This document shows, piece by piece, positions 23,540 to 35,400 of a stretch of 64,000 nt of DNA; the stretch's first letter is position 1, and each line of letters opens with the position of its first letter. A model generated the notes under the pieces. It saw nothing but the letters and a program-made list of their open reading frames with translations. It was not told where the DNA came from and did no database searches. The translations under genes were made by a program, and so were the position numbers. The DNA is taken from contig JADWOT020000010.1 of the NCBI GenBank assembly GCA_036345935.2, positions 3,526,182 to 3,590,181 on the forward strand, given 5' to 3'. Source of the DNA: Taenia hydatigena. Taxonomy: Eukaryota; Platyhelminthes; Cestoda; Cyclophyllidea; Taeniidae.

Positions 23540-25430
23540 ATGCAACCTCTTCCGCGATGAAACACACCTCTCCTATGAATCAGAAAACCGATTTAGATTG
23601 CGTCCTACTTTTATAAGCTAAGAGTAGTTGCTCATATTCTCACCCTATGGGCTGCATTTTTCGGCGTACCCTGTTAACTTTTTGCCTTCAGTGGTAAAAG
23701 TATGTTACAAGTTGATTGTTATTGTTAACTTATTTAAGCACTAACCACGATGCCAGATCAGTGTAGACACTTGTGCAGTTTTGGCTCGAATCCTAGAAAC
23801 GATTTGATGAACTTTGCGTATTTCACATGAATGTATTTATGCATGCGATGCGAAGGATAATTTCCGCCCGTCCTATTTCATTTCGTGAACCACCTGCCGA
23901 TTCCCTCTCACATTAACCCAGTCATTATTTACACCACCAACTGTGGAAAGGCGTTGCTGGGTTTCACTTAAAATTAGCTGTTATTTTTTTAACTGGACTT
24001 TACTTTGCTCCAAGCATACGGGAACTCACTGGCTGCATGTATCTAAAGGCTCTTAAACAAGGTGTAGTAACCCATCCACCAACCAAGAAGTTCCATAAAT
24101 GGAACAGCTCAGCAGATGGATTTCAAATAGAATAAATAAAAGCTTCTTGAATAAGCAGACATCGCCCTTCAATTACAATATATGCAGCGCGAACTTCTAA
24201 TTTGATAAAGTCATTACGAAGAGCTTTCTGTTTTGTGCACAGTTGCACTAAAATTTGTTTTTCTTCTAGGACAGGCTGGCAGGATATGGAGCATTCTCTC
24301 CCACATCAGCACCAACATTGAGAAGCACAGAGGAGATCATGACGCAAACGGTCAATTACACCTCGTTCAGTTGGATGTTCGTATTCTGTGTGCAATAACA
24401 CCACATCTAAGCGGTCGAGCGTGAGCTTGCAAACAATGCAGTGGCAATCTTTCCTAGGCCTTTCTTTAGAGCATGTAAAGCATGATTCAATGTAATTTAC
24501 TACCAGGATTCGGAGCATTTTCTCCCTTACCTGCACCAAGATTGAGTGAAGCACGGAGGAGACCATGACGCAGACAGTCAATTACACCTAGTTCAGTTGG
24601 GTGTTCATGTTCTGTGTGTAATAACACCACATCCAGGCGGTTGAAAGTGAGTCCGCAGACAACGCCGCGGCAAACTTTCCTATACCTTTCTTTAGAAGGG
24701 CATCTCACCTGCTCTTTGCGCATAGGAGGTTGAGGAGGCACTACGTCCTAAGGATCTCTCAAACTTTCAGGAAGCATCTTAACTGATGCCCGTAGCCTGT
24801 TACTATCTTCTGTATCTAAAGAACACATAAAGCATGATTAGTTAGATTTACTAAAATGAAAGGGGAAATTGGCCTCAATCAAACCTTAGCAGCGGGTGTC
24901 ATGATGTGACGATTTATTCCTAAAGGCGCCTTGTAGCCCTCGAGACAAATTACATATAAGAAAAACTTGAATTTGCTGGGCGACAAAAGGCGTTGAAGCA
25001 TCACACGCAAGTGGAAATGTTCTTCACCGCATGCAGTAAATATGTACCCAATGTTAGAATCCAATCAAATTTCACAGAAAAGCATAAGGAGCCGAATAGA
25101 TTTACAACAAAAATTGATATCGCCAAGTGGCAATGCATGAAATGGTAGCGACGACGACCAAGTAGGCTTGACGAAAACAGAAAGCATGAAATGTGGCTGG
25201 CTGGCTGGCTGGCCGGCCGGTGGTTCGATGGCGACGAAATGGAGCTCACGCGCCCTCAAATCGTGGAATGGATTCATCCAGCGCTAAATTGATTTCACCA
25301 AGTCGCAGTGCATGAACTGCTAGCGACGCAGAACAAGTAGGTTTGACGAAAACGGAAAGCATGAAATGGGGCTGGCTGGCTGGCTGGCCGGTGGTTCGAT
25401 GGCGACGAAATGGAGCTCACGCTGTTTTAA
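23540..25430 (+). repeat. Left copy of a tandem-type duplication, partner 27,365-29,450
   Basis: From about 23,540 the sequence parallels 27,365 onward in the same orientation (GGTAAAAGTATGTTA against GGTAAAAGCATGCTA, then ACTAACCAC in both). It continues through zinc-finger exons 3 and 2 to the ~50-base repeat block. The offset is about 3.8-4.0 kb. The partner also keeps zinc-finger exon 1 and its introns (28.45-28.95 kb), which are missing or unrecognisable here. Confidence 0.65.
24255..25072 (-). pseudogene. C2H2 zinc-finger gene, decayed copy 2
   Basis: Exon 2 lies at about 24,890-25,072. Its two fingers have lost several ligands: the first pair reads FTACGEEH, the second YVICLEGY, ending NRHIMTP. 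The donor GTAAGG of copy 3 is CTAAGG here. Exon 3 (24,504-24,809) starts after ATACAG, ends at GTAGTAA and carries finger 3 as C-x3-VCGLTFNRLDVVLLHTEHEH; a TAG interrupts its linker. Downstream, at 24,255-24,485, the last two thirds of exon 3 are repeated, with a cleaner finger of form CIVC-x12-H-x4-H followed by PTERGVIDRLRH. Exon 1 was not found. Upstream on the minus strand is a block of the ~50-base family. Finger-to-finger identity with copies 1, 3 and 4 supports the family; the broken ligands and splice site show decay. Confidence 0.65.
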
Positions 25431-25435
25431 ATACA
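25080..25435 (+). repeat. ~175-base tandem unit with GGCT microsatellite
   Basis: Two units starting AAATTGATATCGCCAAG (25,111) and AAATTGATTTCACCAAG (25,286) are 175 bases apart. Each contains GCATGAAATG, a (GGCT)n run (25,195-25,220 and 25,370-25,391), GGTGGTTCGATGGCGACG and AAATGGAGCTCACGC. Smaller units of the ~50-base family make up the 175-base unit, so this is a higher-order repeat. A third, more diverged unit lies at 29,215-29,400. Confidence 0.8.
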
Positions 25436-27364
25436 TGTTTGATTTGTGCAAACTTACTTATCCTAGGCTACCCGGCAAAATGGGTCAAATGGATGCATGA
25501 TCTGGAGCTTAGGCTTAGTTAGCGGTACTAAGTTTATCTAAATTTTGATAGGCACTCAGAAATGGAATCCAGATTAGAAGGAGTGTCCACTTCCTCTTAG
25601 ACACCGTGTGCTCTACGCGCTGTCATAGGATTTATTGGATCGCAAAGAAAAGCGTCATTAGCAAAGGATTCTGCTTTATCGGAACGGGCCTTTTTCTTTA
25701 TATTTAGCATGCTGGCAGTGGCGTAAATGTAGCTTTAATTTGTAAGCGTTGCCCAATGAGTAGTCATTTGGAAAACAATGGAAGCACCGGTCTTAACTGA
25801 AGGTGCGATTGAACTGAGATAGCAAGATCAGCCGCTTTGTGACAGTAAGAATATCTTGAGAAACACCAAATAGAGAGTAAAGTTAGTTCCCAGGCATATG
25901 AATCTACTGGGACAATATTGAATACTACATGTGCATGTACGCTAAAATGACAATTATTTACATGTAAATAAGCAGCTGACTTTTTGCACGATACTTCGTT
26001 ATTACTGCGACTCGATTCTTTGGCTATCAAAGGTGGGTTGCCTTGCTTTCTGCTGCCCATTGTATAAAATTCAGATGCAAGGATGGAAAATGAAACCATA
26101 GCAAATTTGCCATAAGCTGCTCACGTGAGCAGATGCAGAATCAAAGTATCGCAACAGTCCTCTGCATCTCCTTGCACCATATGTCGATGTATTTCCATTA
26201 GCTGAATAATGGTTGCATCAGGAATGTAAAATTTATGCGGCAACACATTTCAAATCAGTTTTCCAAGAGTTCAAATTACTGCTGCACTTCGTCAAAGCCA
26301 ATGAGGCAAGGGACGCAAACATGGTTAGGAGAGCGAACGAACAATGAAACCGGATCTTAGTCAATTTCAGTAATAGATCTTGAAACGAAATGTTAAGACG
26401 CACAATTTAGTAAAAAATCGCCTAGATCTCCGCAATAATATTGCTTCAAATGCTACCGCGCTATGCATTTGATGCAGATGTGCGTCTACACTAGGATAAA
26501 TTGGCAGGTAGTTAAATCATATGAAGCAAAATAGAAGTCTGCCTAGAAAACTGGCGGACTGACTGTGCTGCAATCACCATCTTCACGGCATCGATCTGCG
26601 TTGGTTTCCAGCTGCAATTCAATTTTTTGGAGACATAGTAATCGCAATCACCAATTCATCCCAAAGGCATAAGAGAGCCCGTAATTTTGCCCTCGCCTTG
26701 TTCACACTCTTGCCTTATTTTGAGGATGATCGATGTGACAGTAGCCCATTCTGTCAGGTTAGCCCGTCGACGTACGATTGGTGTGGGTTGGGCGAAAGGT
26801 ATCTATGGCGATCCGGAACGCCACAGTCTGTCTCAAGTGATAGGTCTGTTACACTCATAGATGGAGGCTTATTCGTATTCACTCTCTAATAATAAAAAGA
26901 ACTTGAATGGATTAACTAGGTGCAAAGGGACTTTATAGCCGATATGTGTTTTCCCGCGATAAGTAGCTTCCATTGCAGCACTCTGATTTGCAACACGGAG
27001 ATGTTCTATCAAATTAACCCGCTTCTTGTGCATTTTCTGAACTAATTGCTCCATATTCTGTCAGCATTTATTCAAGTCAACTTCACCCTTGTTCGCGTTC
27101 CTCGAGATCACCCCCCGCCTTCTGTGCCATCCCATCAATGTGATCCTGAAATTATCGCTCTCTGTGCCAATTATTTACTCCCAAGCCTTCCTGGTAAATT
27201 GAGACTCAAAAATTTTCTTAACAACTCACTACTGCAGGTCAGCTCTACTTCCTTGTCAGGGCAGTAGCAAATAATGTGCCAGCACTAGAGAAGATAAATG
27301 TCAAGCGCGAGAGCGAGTAGCCGTTAATGCTTACGTAGTCCTTCTCATCACAAATATCAAGAAT
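25436..27364. other. No firm gene; possible exons near 26.7 and 27.1 kb
   Basis: On the plus strand, a frame ending FTLLPYFEDDRCDSSPFCQ stops exactly at CAG|GTTAGC (26,757). Another, 27,060-27,237, lies between TTCTGTCAG and CAG|GTCAGC and reads VPRDHPPPSVPSHQCDPEII. Splice-like edges on both are suggestive, but a second frame is also open in the same interval. No domain was recognised and there is no second copy. The rest of the stretch shows nothing. Confidence 0.25.
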
Positions 27365-29450
27365 ATGACCTCTTTACAAAAACACCCACCAATAAATCAG
27401 TCTCGTTGCAAGCTGGGAGCATTACTTTCTTTTACTGCTTTAGGTACAAATAGATTCATTTCTTTTACGTAAACGACTGGAATGATTGCTCCACTCCTCA
27501 GCTTCTGGGTTGCACATTTGCCATGCCTCTCTTAATTGTTGCCTTTGTCGGTAAAAGCATGCTATAATTGTACTTAGTCTTTATTTGGTTGTCCGATTAC
27601 TAACCACCAACAAAGCACATCACTTCAGCCATCCCTGCTCTCAACTGTCGATTGGCCTTTATGAATGTGATACAGGTGTACCTGTTTTGCGAATTGGACT
27701 TCACTTGGTTCCATACCTATCAGGCCTTTGTGGCCAAATTTGTCTTATAGCTTTCAACTAAAGTGAAGTAGCAAGACATCCAAACACGGAATTGGCTGAA
27801 TGAACAAGTTTGGGTGGCGCCTCAAGTAGCAAAAACGAAAGCTTACCATATAGGCATTAGTATATCAGAGAAGCGCAAAATTTCTGTTAAAAGCCACCAC
27901 AAATAGCATCATATGTATGATAGAAATCAAACAAATTTTTTCTCCTAAGAATAGCTAGTAGGACTTGAAGCATCATCTTCCTCATCTGCATAGGGATTGA
28001 GTGCAGCACGCATGAGGTGAACACGCAGCCGCGCGCTCCTGTTCTGTGTGATAACATCACATCCAAGCGCTCAAAGCGGATCCGCAAACACTACAGCAGT
28101 ACACAATTCTGCGCCTTTTTTCAGGAGGACTTCTTGGTTTTCTTAAAAATTCCTGAATTAATGCCAGCAACTCAAATCCATCCTTTAGATAAAGGGACGC
28201 ATAAAGTATTTTTATTGGCATTAGTAGCAGAGCAAGAAACATTGAATGGAATCAAACCTTACCGCTGTGTGTCATTCTTTGGCGTACCATTTCCGTAAGC
28301 GTTTCACAACCCTCGAAGCATTGCCCACAGAAGTAGAGCTTGTAATTACTGTGACGCAGGAGGCGTTTTTGCATCCCGTCCAAGTCGTCATGCTGTTCAC
28401 CACACTCAGTGCATTTGTATTTTCTATCAGCCTTCTTTTCACCGTCTACAACAAAATAAATCAAAGACTAAACGAATTACGTAAAAAGAAAAAAGTAATC
28501 TCAGACGGATAGAATAGTGCACTATCACACGCAATTCCTCATAATGAGCATCAAATTTGCATAGCTTTATATCACAGCTGCGTACGGAACAAATCCATGA
28601 GGCATCCTAACTGCGTCACTTGGTCAGGCATTGGGAAATTGTCGATGGCATTCCCATCAAAGCTGTAAGTTATTCGGAAGTCATGGTTTTTTACCATCTT
28701 CTAATATGAATACGTAATTACATCAATGAAGAAATATCCAAAGATGTTGGGGGACGTATGATAAGTGGAAAATCATGCATTTACCGTCATCCCCTCAAGA
28801 AAAGTAATACCGTCTTCCGGTCAGTCATAAGTGCCCGGATTAATCTCCTCTCGTCGTCCATCTTTTCTTGAGAAATTTTCTTGCGGCATCTGAGGTCACA
28901 GCTTCCTGCTTTGGCAGATCTTCTGCGCCTTCAAAATTACAAAAGCAGCCTGTAGGCAAAAAAAATAACCAAGGGACGATTAAATAAACAAGCAGGTGTT
29001 AAAAAACTCTTCGTGTTTTGGGACCATAAAAACGGTCTATAGGAGTAAATTAAAGAAAACTTAATTTAATGTCGTAAAAGGATCCAAAGAAAATGTCGGA
29101 ATATTAAATAAACACAATAAAGAAAATCGTATTTTGCAACTAAAAGAGCGTGATTTAAAACGCTTTTAAGGATCTCCGTTATAGCCAGACATATATTTAG
29201 GGAGTAAAGGCAGAAAAAAGAGTTCATTAAGTCGCAGTGTATGAAATGCAACTTACGCAGACGAAATAAATTTTACGAAATCAAAAAGCATGAGTTGAGG
29301 CTGGCCGGTGGGCTGATGGTGACAAAATGGAGCTTACGCGGTCCCAAATCGTGAAATGCAACCATCTAAGGCGAAATTGATTTCACCAAGTCGCAATGCA
29401 TGAAATGGAATCAACGTGAACGAAGTAGGTTTTTGCCAATTCGAAATGTG
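27365..29450 (+). repeat. Right copy of the tandem-type duplication
   Basis: Partner of 23,540-25,430 in the same orientation. It holds the most complete zinc-finger remnant and ends in a diverged block of the ~175-base repeat at 29,215-29,450 (AAGTCGCAGTGTATGAAATG, GGCTGGCCGGTGGGCTGATG). It is about 200 bases longer than the partner because zinc-finger exon 1 and its surrounding introns (28.45-28.95 kb) are kept. Confidence 0.65.
27955..28931 (-). pseudogene. C2H2 zinc-finger gene, decayed copy 3 (most complete)
   Basis: Exon 1 (28,785-28,931) reads MDDERRLIRALMTD, then after a one-base shift PEDGITFLEG, with a GTAAATG donor; copy 1 has DERRLRKALIINPEDTIGF at the same place. Exon 2 (28,263-28,445, 183 bases) starts after GTTGTAG and ends at the only intact GTAAGG donor of the four copies. 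Its fingers are YKCTECGEQH...RLLRH (first His replaced by Arg) and YFCGQCFEGC...RMTH (first His replaced by Gln). Exon 3 (about 27,955-28,184) has a changed acceptor (TAA for TAG), a shortened linker and YCCSVCG, then a frameshift before RFERLDVMLSH. The three-finger layout fits a small nuclear DNA- or RNA-binding protein. Because each finger lacks a ligand or is shifted, it is probably non-functional. Introns are present, so the family spread by DNA duplication. Confidence 0.65.
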
Positions 29451-30639
29451 TTAATTTGGTTAACTACTAACGGCCGACTTCGATGGATTACACCTAAGTC
29501 TTTATAAAATTGCGATTGGGCTAAAAACGTCTGAAATAGCTGTAGTTTATTGGATCTAATTCTTATCTGCCAATACTTTGCAGCAAGGGGCTGCGTGCGA
29601 CAACAGGCATTATGCGCTGTAGAATTTCCTAAATAGCCTTGTTCTCCATACTTTATGGGACGAAATCGGTGCCTCTAGGACCAATTTATCATAGAAATAG
29701 AGGATGCTACAACACCAAGTTCACCTTAATATCGTCTCATCTTGGTAAATAAAGAGAGCAAGGAAGATTTAGGTGTCAATGTCTAATGAAGCCGTACCTC
29801 ATATTCAAATGCTGCTACGATAGCCCACTGCACTTCTGCTGTCAGTTCCCTCTTCTCCCTTCTCGTTTGCTCTCATGCCTGGCAAATCCCAAAAGAAGCC
29901 TGTGGTGGGCCACAAATTGCACTAAATTCATCAGACATTTAAAACCATTAGAAGCACAATGATGATTTAAGTTGGAAATGCAAACGACCACGTGCATACT
30001 CAAACGATTGATGTTTAGAACTACGCAGACAAGTAGTCTTCGCAAGATTGCCATAACTTTCAAAGTATGTGTTCGCTTATCTTAAATCCCTTTAAAATAA
30101 TCATTAAACGCGCTGTCTCGCAGGCGCACGACTCCCTTTGAATTAGGCAAACTATCTTCACGTACACCCGCACACGCTCACGAATAAGGATGCTATGAGA
30201 GCGCAAGTCCTTAAAAATACGTCCCATGAAGCATGACCACATCCTCATTCCTAGCTAACCAATGTAAATCAACAACACATTGAGGCACTAACGTCAAAGA
30301 CCGAATGGTGTCATCAAATAATATTTCCAAATGCCTGGGAGCGTAGTGGGTGGCATTGGGGGATCCCGCAATAACTATGCTGCGACGATAGTAGCAATGC
30401 TTCCAAGATAAGTAGGCCGATTGCTTGAAGAAGTACAGTAATCAATCTTATGGTAAAATTGTCTCGATTGCGTGTTCCAGCTAAAAATCACTAGAGACTA
30501 CACTTTCAAAATTGACACCCTCGTCAATATCACATTTACGCGACGCTTACGCTCTTTGCCTTTGAAACAAATATTATTAAACTTGCGAGGTCGTTCGAGG
30601 GCATCACAGCACCGTAATTGACTGTTAAGAACAAGGCAA
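29451..30639. other. Nothing firm
   Basis: Two minus-strand open frames (29,842-30,063 and 30,060-30,248) adjoin each other and read basic, Cys-containing peptides without known motifs. No paralogue lies in the window. I do not call a gene. Confidence 0.3.
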
Positions 30640-32480
30640 TTGAATAAAACCTTATCGTCGTAAATGGTATCAGCTAATTAAAAGAAACTGCACAACATTC
30701 TTGCATTTTTGATGAAGTGTGGCCCTATATTTCTGAAGTCTTATACAAGCCATGCCGCTGCTTAGTTTTGCTAAGAGGAGGAAAGATCACAGGATGCAGC
30801 ACGCATAAAAAATAATGATTTATATCTTGGCGAAGCCTGTTGAATAGACTTATGTACTGTTTGTAATTAATAGTCTCCAAAAGTTGACAGTGAATACCTT
30901 TCAATGAAGATTCATTTGAGTGGACTTTCTGCCATTTATTAATTCGATTTCCGCATTTCAAAGACTCAGTGCACAAAAGCCAAAAACGACGCCAGATATT
31001 CCCAAGTTGGCACAGTTACCATACTCTCACTTCTACCATTAGCTCAGCAAATTCAATAAAATAGATATCGCTCCCAAAAAATGCATCAAAATTTATGAGG
31101 ACTGGAATTGATACGAGGTGCTAATTTTGACGCTATCCAACTCCAAATATATTTTCAAGCATCGGACGAAGAGGATTATTTATGGTGGAAATACAAATTC
31201 TTTCATAGATAGGTCAGCAATATCTTATCTTTTGCAGCTAATGCAATTTCAACTGCTCACCATGAGAATTAAATCATTAGGTATTGCTTAAAGCAAGTTA
31301 AGTCGAAAGCTTATGACACGAGGAATAAAACTAAAGGAAAAGAAAATTGATTTCATCAGGTCGAGATTCACGAACAGCATTAAAGGAGGAAAAACTGATA
31401 ACACAAAGCAAAAATGCGCAAAAGAGACAAGGAATAAAAAGTTGAGGTCAATGTAAAGTGCAAGAAATGAAGTCAAAGGCAAAGGAAATTGAGTTTTATA
31501 AATTAGAAATGCGTGAAATGGAATGATCTAAAGATAAAAGAGAAAAGAGTGAAATTAGATTGCATGAAATGTAGCAAATAAGAAGGAAACATAAGCTAAA
31601 AATGGAAAAATTGCATGAAAAATGCCGGAAAAAAGGGAGTTAACTATGAATAATCGATTTCACAAAACGGAAATAAAAGAGAAAATTTGATTCGAAACAT
31701 CAAAATTATGAAATAAAGTGGAAGGAGAGAAATTGATATCGAGATGAATTGCTTCAAATAGAGGCGAAGGAAGGAGTAGATGGCGGGCTTAAATGACATA
31801 ACGACGTCAGACCAAATAAAATGGAACCGACGGAAATAACGTTGATGTAACAGCGTTGAAATGCATGAAATAGAGTTGAATGAAGGAAAAGCGATTGCAC
31901 GGCCTCAAACGGCACCAAATACACTAAAGGCAGAAAATTGATTTCAAAACTTCAAAAAATGAAGTTGAGTCAAAGGCGAGAAACCGATATCAAAAATTGA
32001 AACTGCATAAAATGATGCTGAAGATGAAGAAATTAATATTAAAACAACAAGCTGAATTAAAAGGAGCCGTTGGAAGGGAAATTGATATCACGGCGCCGAA
32101 ATGCACTAAAGCGGTGTCGAATGAAGCCGAATTGAATTTACAGCGTCGAAATGCATGAGATGGAGTCAACGTCGGCTCTGTGTCTTGCATTTCGATTTGT
32201 AATGTCAATTTCCCCTTATTTGGCTTCATATCATCCTATTCGACTTTCTAGAACCATTTTCTCCATCGCCTACAATTCAGGATTTTTGACTCCTTGGAAT
32301 CAATTTCCTCTCCTTTGACTTAATTTTTGCCTGTTTCGACATTGCTGATTCAATATCTTCTCCTCCCGCCCCATGTCGCGCCCTTCGGATTTGAGAATTC
32401 AATTTCTTCTCATTCACATCTACTTTCTCCATTTTGAATTTGCAAAAGCAATTTTGTCTTCTTCGGCTTTACAGCATGCA
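30640..32480 (+). repeat. Inverted segmental repeat, partner at 48,050-49,880
   Basis: The reverse complement of 48,050-49,880 matches throughout. Non-array flank: TTTCTGAAGTCTTATACAAG against TTTCTGAAGTCTTGCGCAGG, and TTTTGCTAAGAGGAGGAA in both. Array part: GGAATAAAACTAAAGGAAAAG against GAAATAAAACTAAAGAGAAAG. Both copies also share the point where the ~50-base units flip orientation (here about 32,165, there about 48,195). The flip therefore predates the duplication. Confidence 0.85.
31270..32480. repeat. Array of the ~50-base family with head-to-head switch
   Basis: Units on the plus strand from 31,270 to about 32,165 contain variants of ATGAAATGGA, AGGAGAGAAATTGAT and CACGGCGTCGAAATGCA. 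At CGTCGGCTCTGTGTCTTGCA the orientation reverses, and 32,190-32,480 carries the complements (CAATTTCCTCTCCTTTGACT, CCCCATGTCG). Units differ by 20-40 percent and have variable length, so this is an old array. Confidence 0.8.
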
Positions 32481-35400
32481 AGTTAAATTGTCCTTCCTCT
32501 AGTTTAGTTGATTATCATTTAGATTGCGACCGCAAAGAAGAGAACGAGTGAAGATGCTCCTCTTCATTCTGCAAGCTGACGTGAGTCATTGCCATCGTTA
32601 AAATGTGTGAAGCAACGATGTTTAATGATACCATGCATATCTCCAAGATGTTTTAACAGGCTTTTCTTCTTTGTAGAGCTAATTTGCCCTAATGGACAGA
32701 AACATGACATTTCTCCGTGCTAACTTCTCCACTATCCAATCAGCGGCGCCTCCTTTTGTACTGGACTCGACCACAGCCAGATAAGTAATGATTAGATGCA
32801 AAGGAATGCTGGAAAAAGTGCGATGAAAACATGAATGAAGGCAATGCATTGATGCTATTTGAATTTCGTTTCAATAGGTCGAAAAGGCTATTGTGGGGGA
32901 TCGGAAGTATTTCATGCCGTTGTAGATGGTTGGTAAGCTGCGCAGAGACCTCAGTAGCGCCTTTAGCATCTGGTGATGCGTAGTCACTCCTGATGCCGTC
33001 CCCCAGTTTCACACAAATAGACGCTATGGGAGAAGGAAAATGACAGTTATAGTCATGTTAGCGTGTTAAAATCTAGTCGCTAACCCAAATATCCAGCCTA
33101 CTTTACAGTGCAGATCATGAGGATTAACATTTTATGCAATCAATTAGAAATTCATAGATTGGATTGTGAAATGATTAGGCAGAGTAAAGACGGATTTGTG
33201 CTGATATAACGCTTTGATAATTTAAATAATTTGGTTACAGATTATATGGACAGATAGGTAAATGCATCAACTGTGCTTAGCGTCTGTAATGCTTACCTCG
33301 CCACAGCAGTGTGACACTCTGCCACTTCAGGAAGGACACGCGATAAAATTCTTTGTTTACGTTCAGTGACCGCAAAACAGACTTGTCGCACTGGATTCTA
33401 GTATAATTATTTTAGCGGTGGATGGCTTCTAGTTCACTTCAAACAAATCTGGAATGATCTTTGAGAATGCTTGCCTGATATCTTTCCCGTTCGCACAAGA
33501 CTGCTACCAGAATTAGGGCTTTTGCAAGCTCAGTTAGCAATTTATATCAGTGGGACCTGGAATGCTAGTGGGATTCATTGCGTATCCTGTGACATAATGT
33601 CAAGCTGTTCCTATTCCAACAATGGTAGGAGGATACGGCAGACATAGTCTGCTGTCGGCGTAGTCCACAAATCACGCTCGTGAACAGGTTTGCAATCCAC
33701 CTCCGTAGTCCTTTGAAGAGTTAAACATGATATTGAGGCATTAAGAAGGTAGAATTCATGCCGAGCACTTTTTGGAATAAGTTCTACTTTCACGAAATTA
33801 AAATATTTATTTGTTGTTTAGTGTTTCGATAAATTATTCGATTTCGACATGTTTGCACTGCTGCAGAGGCCAACATAGACGGTGGTCATGTCGCTATGAC
33901 CAAAGCCAGTGTTACAACCTTTACTTTCATCCAGATCCTCGATGAACGTGTGTCGTGAGTGTAAAATATAGTGGAAGCGCATCAGAAATCATTGGTGCTC
34001 TATAGAAATCTGAAGCACTAATTGGTCATCGGCCTGCGCTTCGCATGCTCTTGCCATTTGCGGGTCGGTTTGATTCAAGCTGCATGAATAACGCCTTTCT
34101 GCCGTTCTTCTTCTTCACATTGGGTTCCCATATTACCCCACTTCGTAAGCAAATTTCATGCTTGTGATGGGCGCATACATTCATTCATCCAGCTGACCAT
34201 TCACCCACTCAGTAAAGCATCAATATTTTTCCTGCTTTGGGCGATTGTTACTATTTTAGCAAGAAGGGCTTATTTTGTCTACAAAATAGTCCCTTCAGAA
34301 GCCCTAACAGATGGGAATAGGCGTATACTGATGAAGTTCGTTCTCGAGCTGATGCAGGATACGTCCTTTGCTGCCATTTTCATTGATAGAGTTCCATGTG
34401 CCATCGCCTTTAGAATATTAAATCGCAGCAAATGCATTTATGGATGCCTTTGCATTTAATGTTATTTTGCTGGTTTGTTGGCAGGGCGAAGTGTGCGGGC
34501 ATCGCTAGTGACTTAGTGACATCCAACGCTTGACAACATTGTTGTGACAGAATGTTAGGAGCGATCCTCTTTTCTATCTTTTCGACAGAATGCATCACCT
34601 CATGTTTCATCCATTTTTGACTGCGACACCTCTTGTTGCACAGATAATTTTCTTTTTAGATCCCTTAGTCAGTCTATGATGACTGATAATGTGGGATGAT
34701 GAGAGAGAGACTGGTTTTCGGAAAAAAAAGGTAACTGTGGTCTATGGTAATGCCTTTGTAGTATGGTCAACTCTGCGTCGGATTACGTGGGTGGGTTTTG
34801 CTTCTGTTTGTCAACATGGCTTATAGGTTATGCCAGCAGCCTTGCAATCCTTCGCCCGTCTCTGCTTCATGGTCAGCCATTTCGCGGCAGCAGATTACGA
34901 TTTTATAATTGAAGTGGTTTGCTAAGCTACCGTAAAAGCGCAATGACCTCAACTTACGTCTTGGGCTCTCCAGTTGGAGACGCTTTTACGACGGAATGCA
35001 AGCCGGCAAATGTTGGCAGATCATTGCTTTTATGCAAACTATAAAAGTTCACATCGGCAATTGAATGCGAATTTGAGTCCGTTTGCTCCTGAATACGCGG
35101 ATTTGTCAGCACTTTTACTCGTTTGAACTCAAAGTCTCTCAGGAGCTGTCGCAAATATTTCCACAGTTCCATGCCTCCACCCTCTGCAGCTTAAAAATTA
35201 TGGTACCCAAATTCTTCCTTGAAGTTGCCAAGCATCACGGTCGTATAGCGGAAAATGTCTGGACGCTCGAATGCCTGGAGCAGCCAACATTGGCTAGAAT
35301 TCAGGCCGGCCATCAGAATCGCAATCTGCTCTTGCAATCCATCGTAGAATTAATCAAACTATCATGGCACTACATTAATCCAAACTATTTTATTCCTTCT

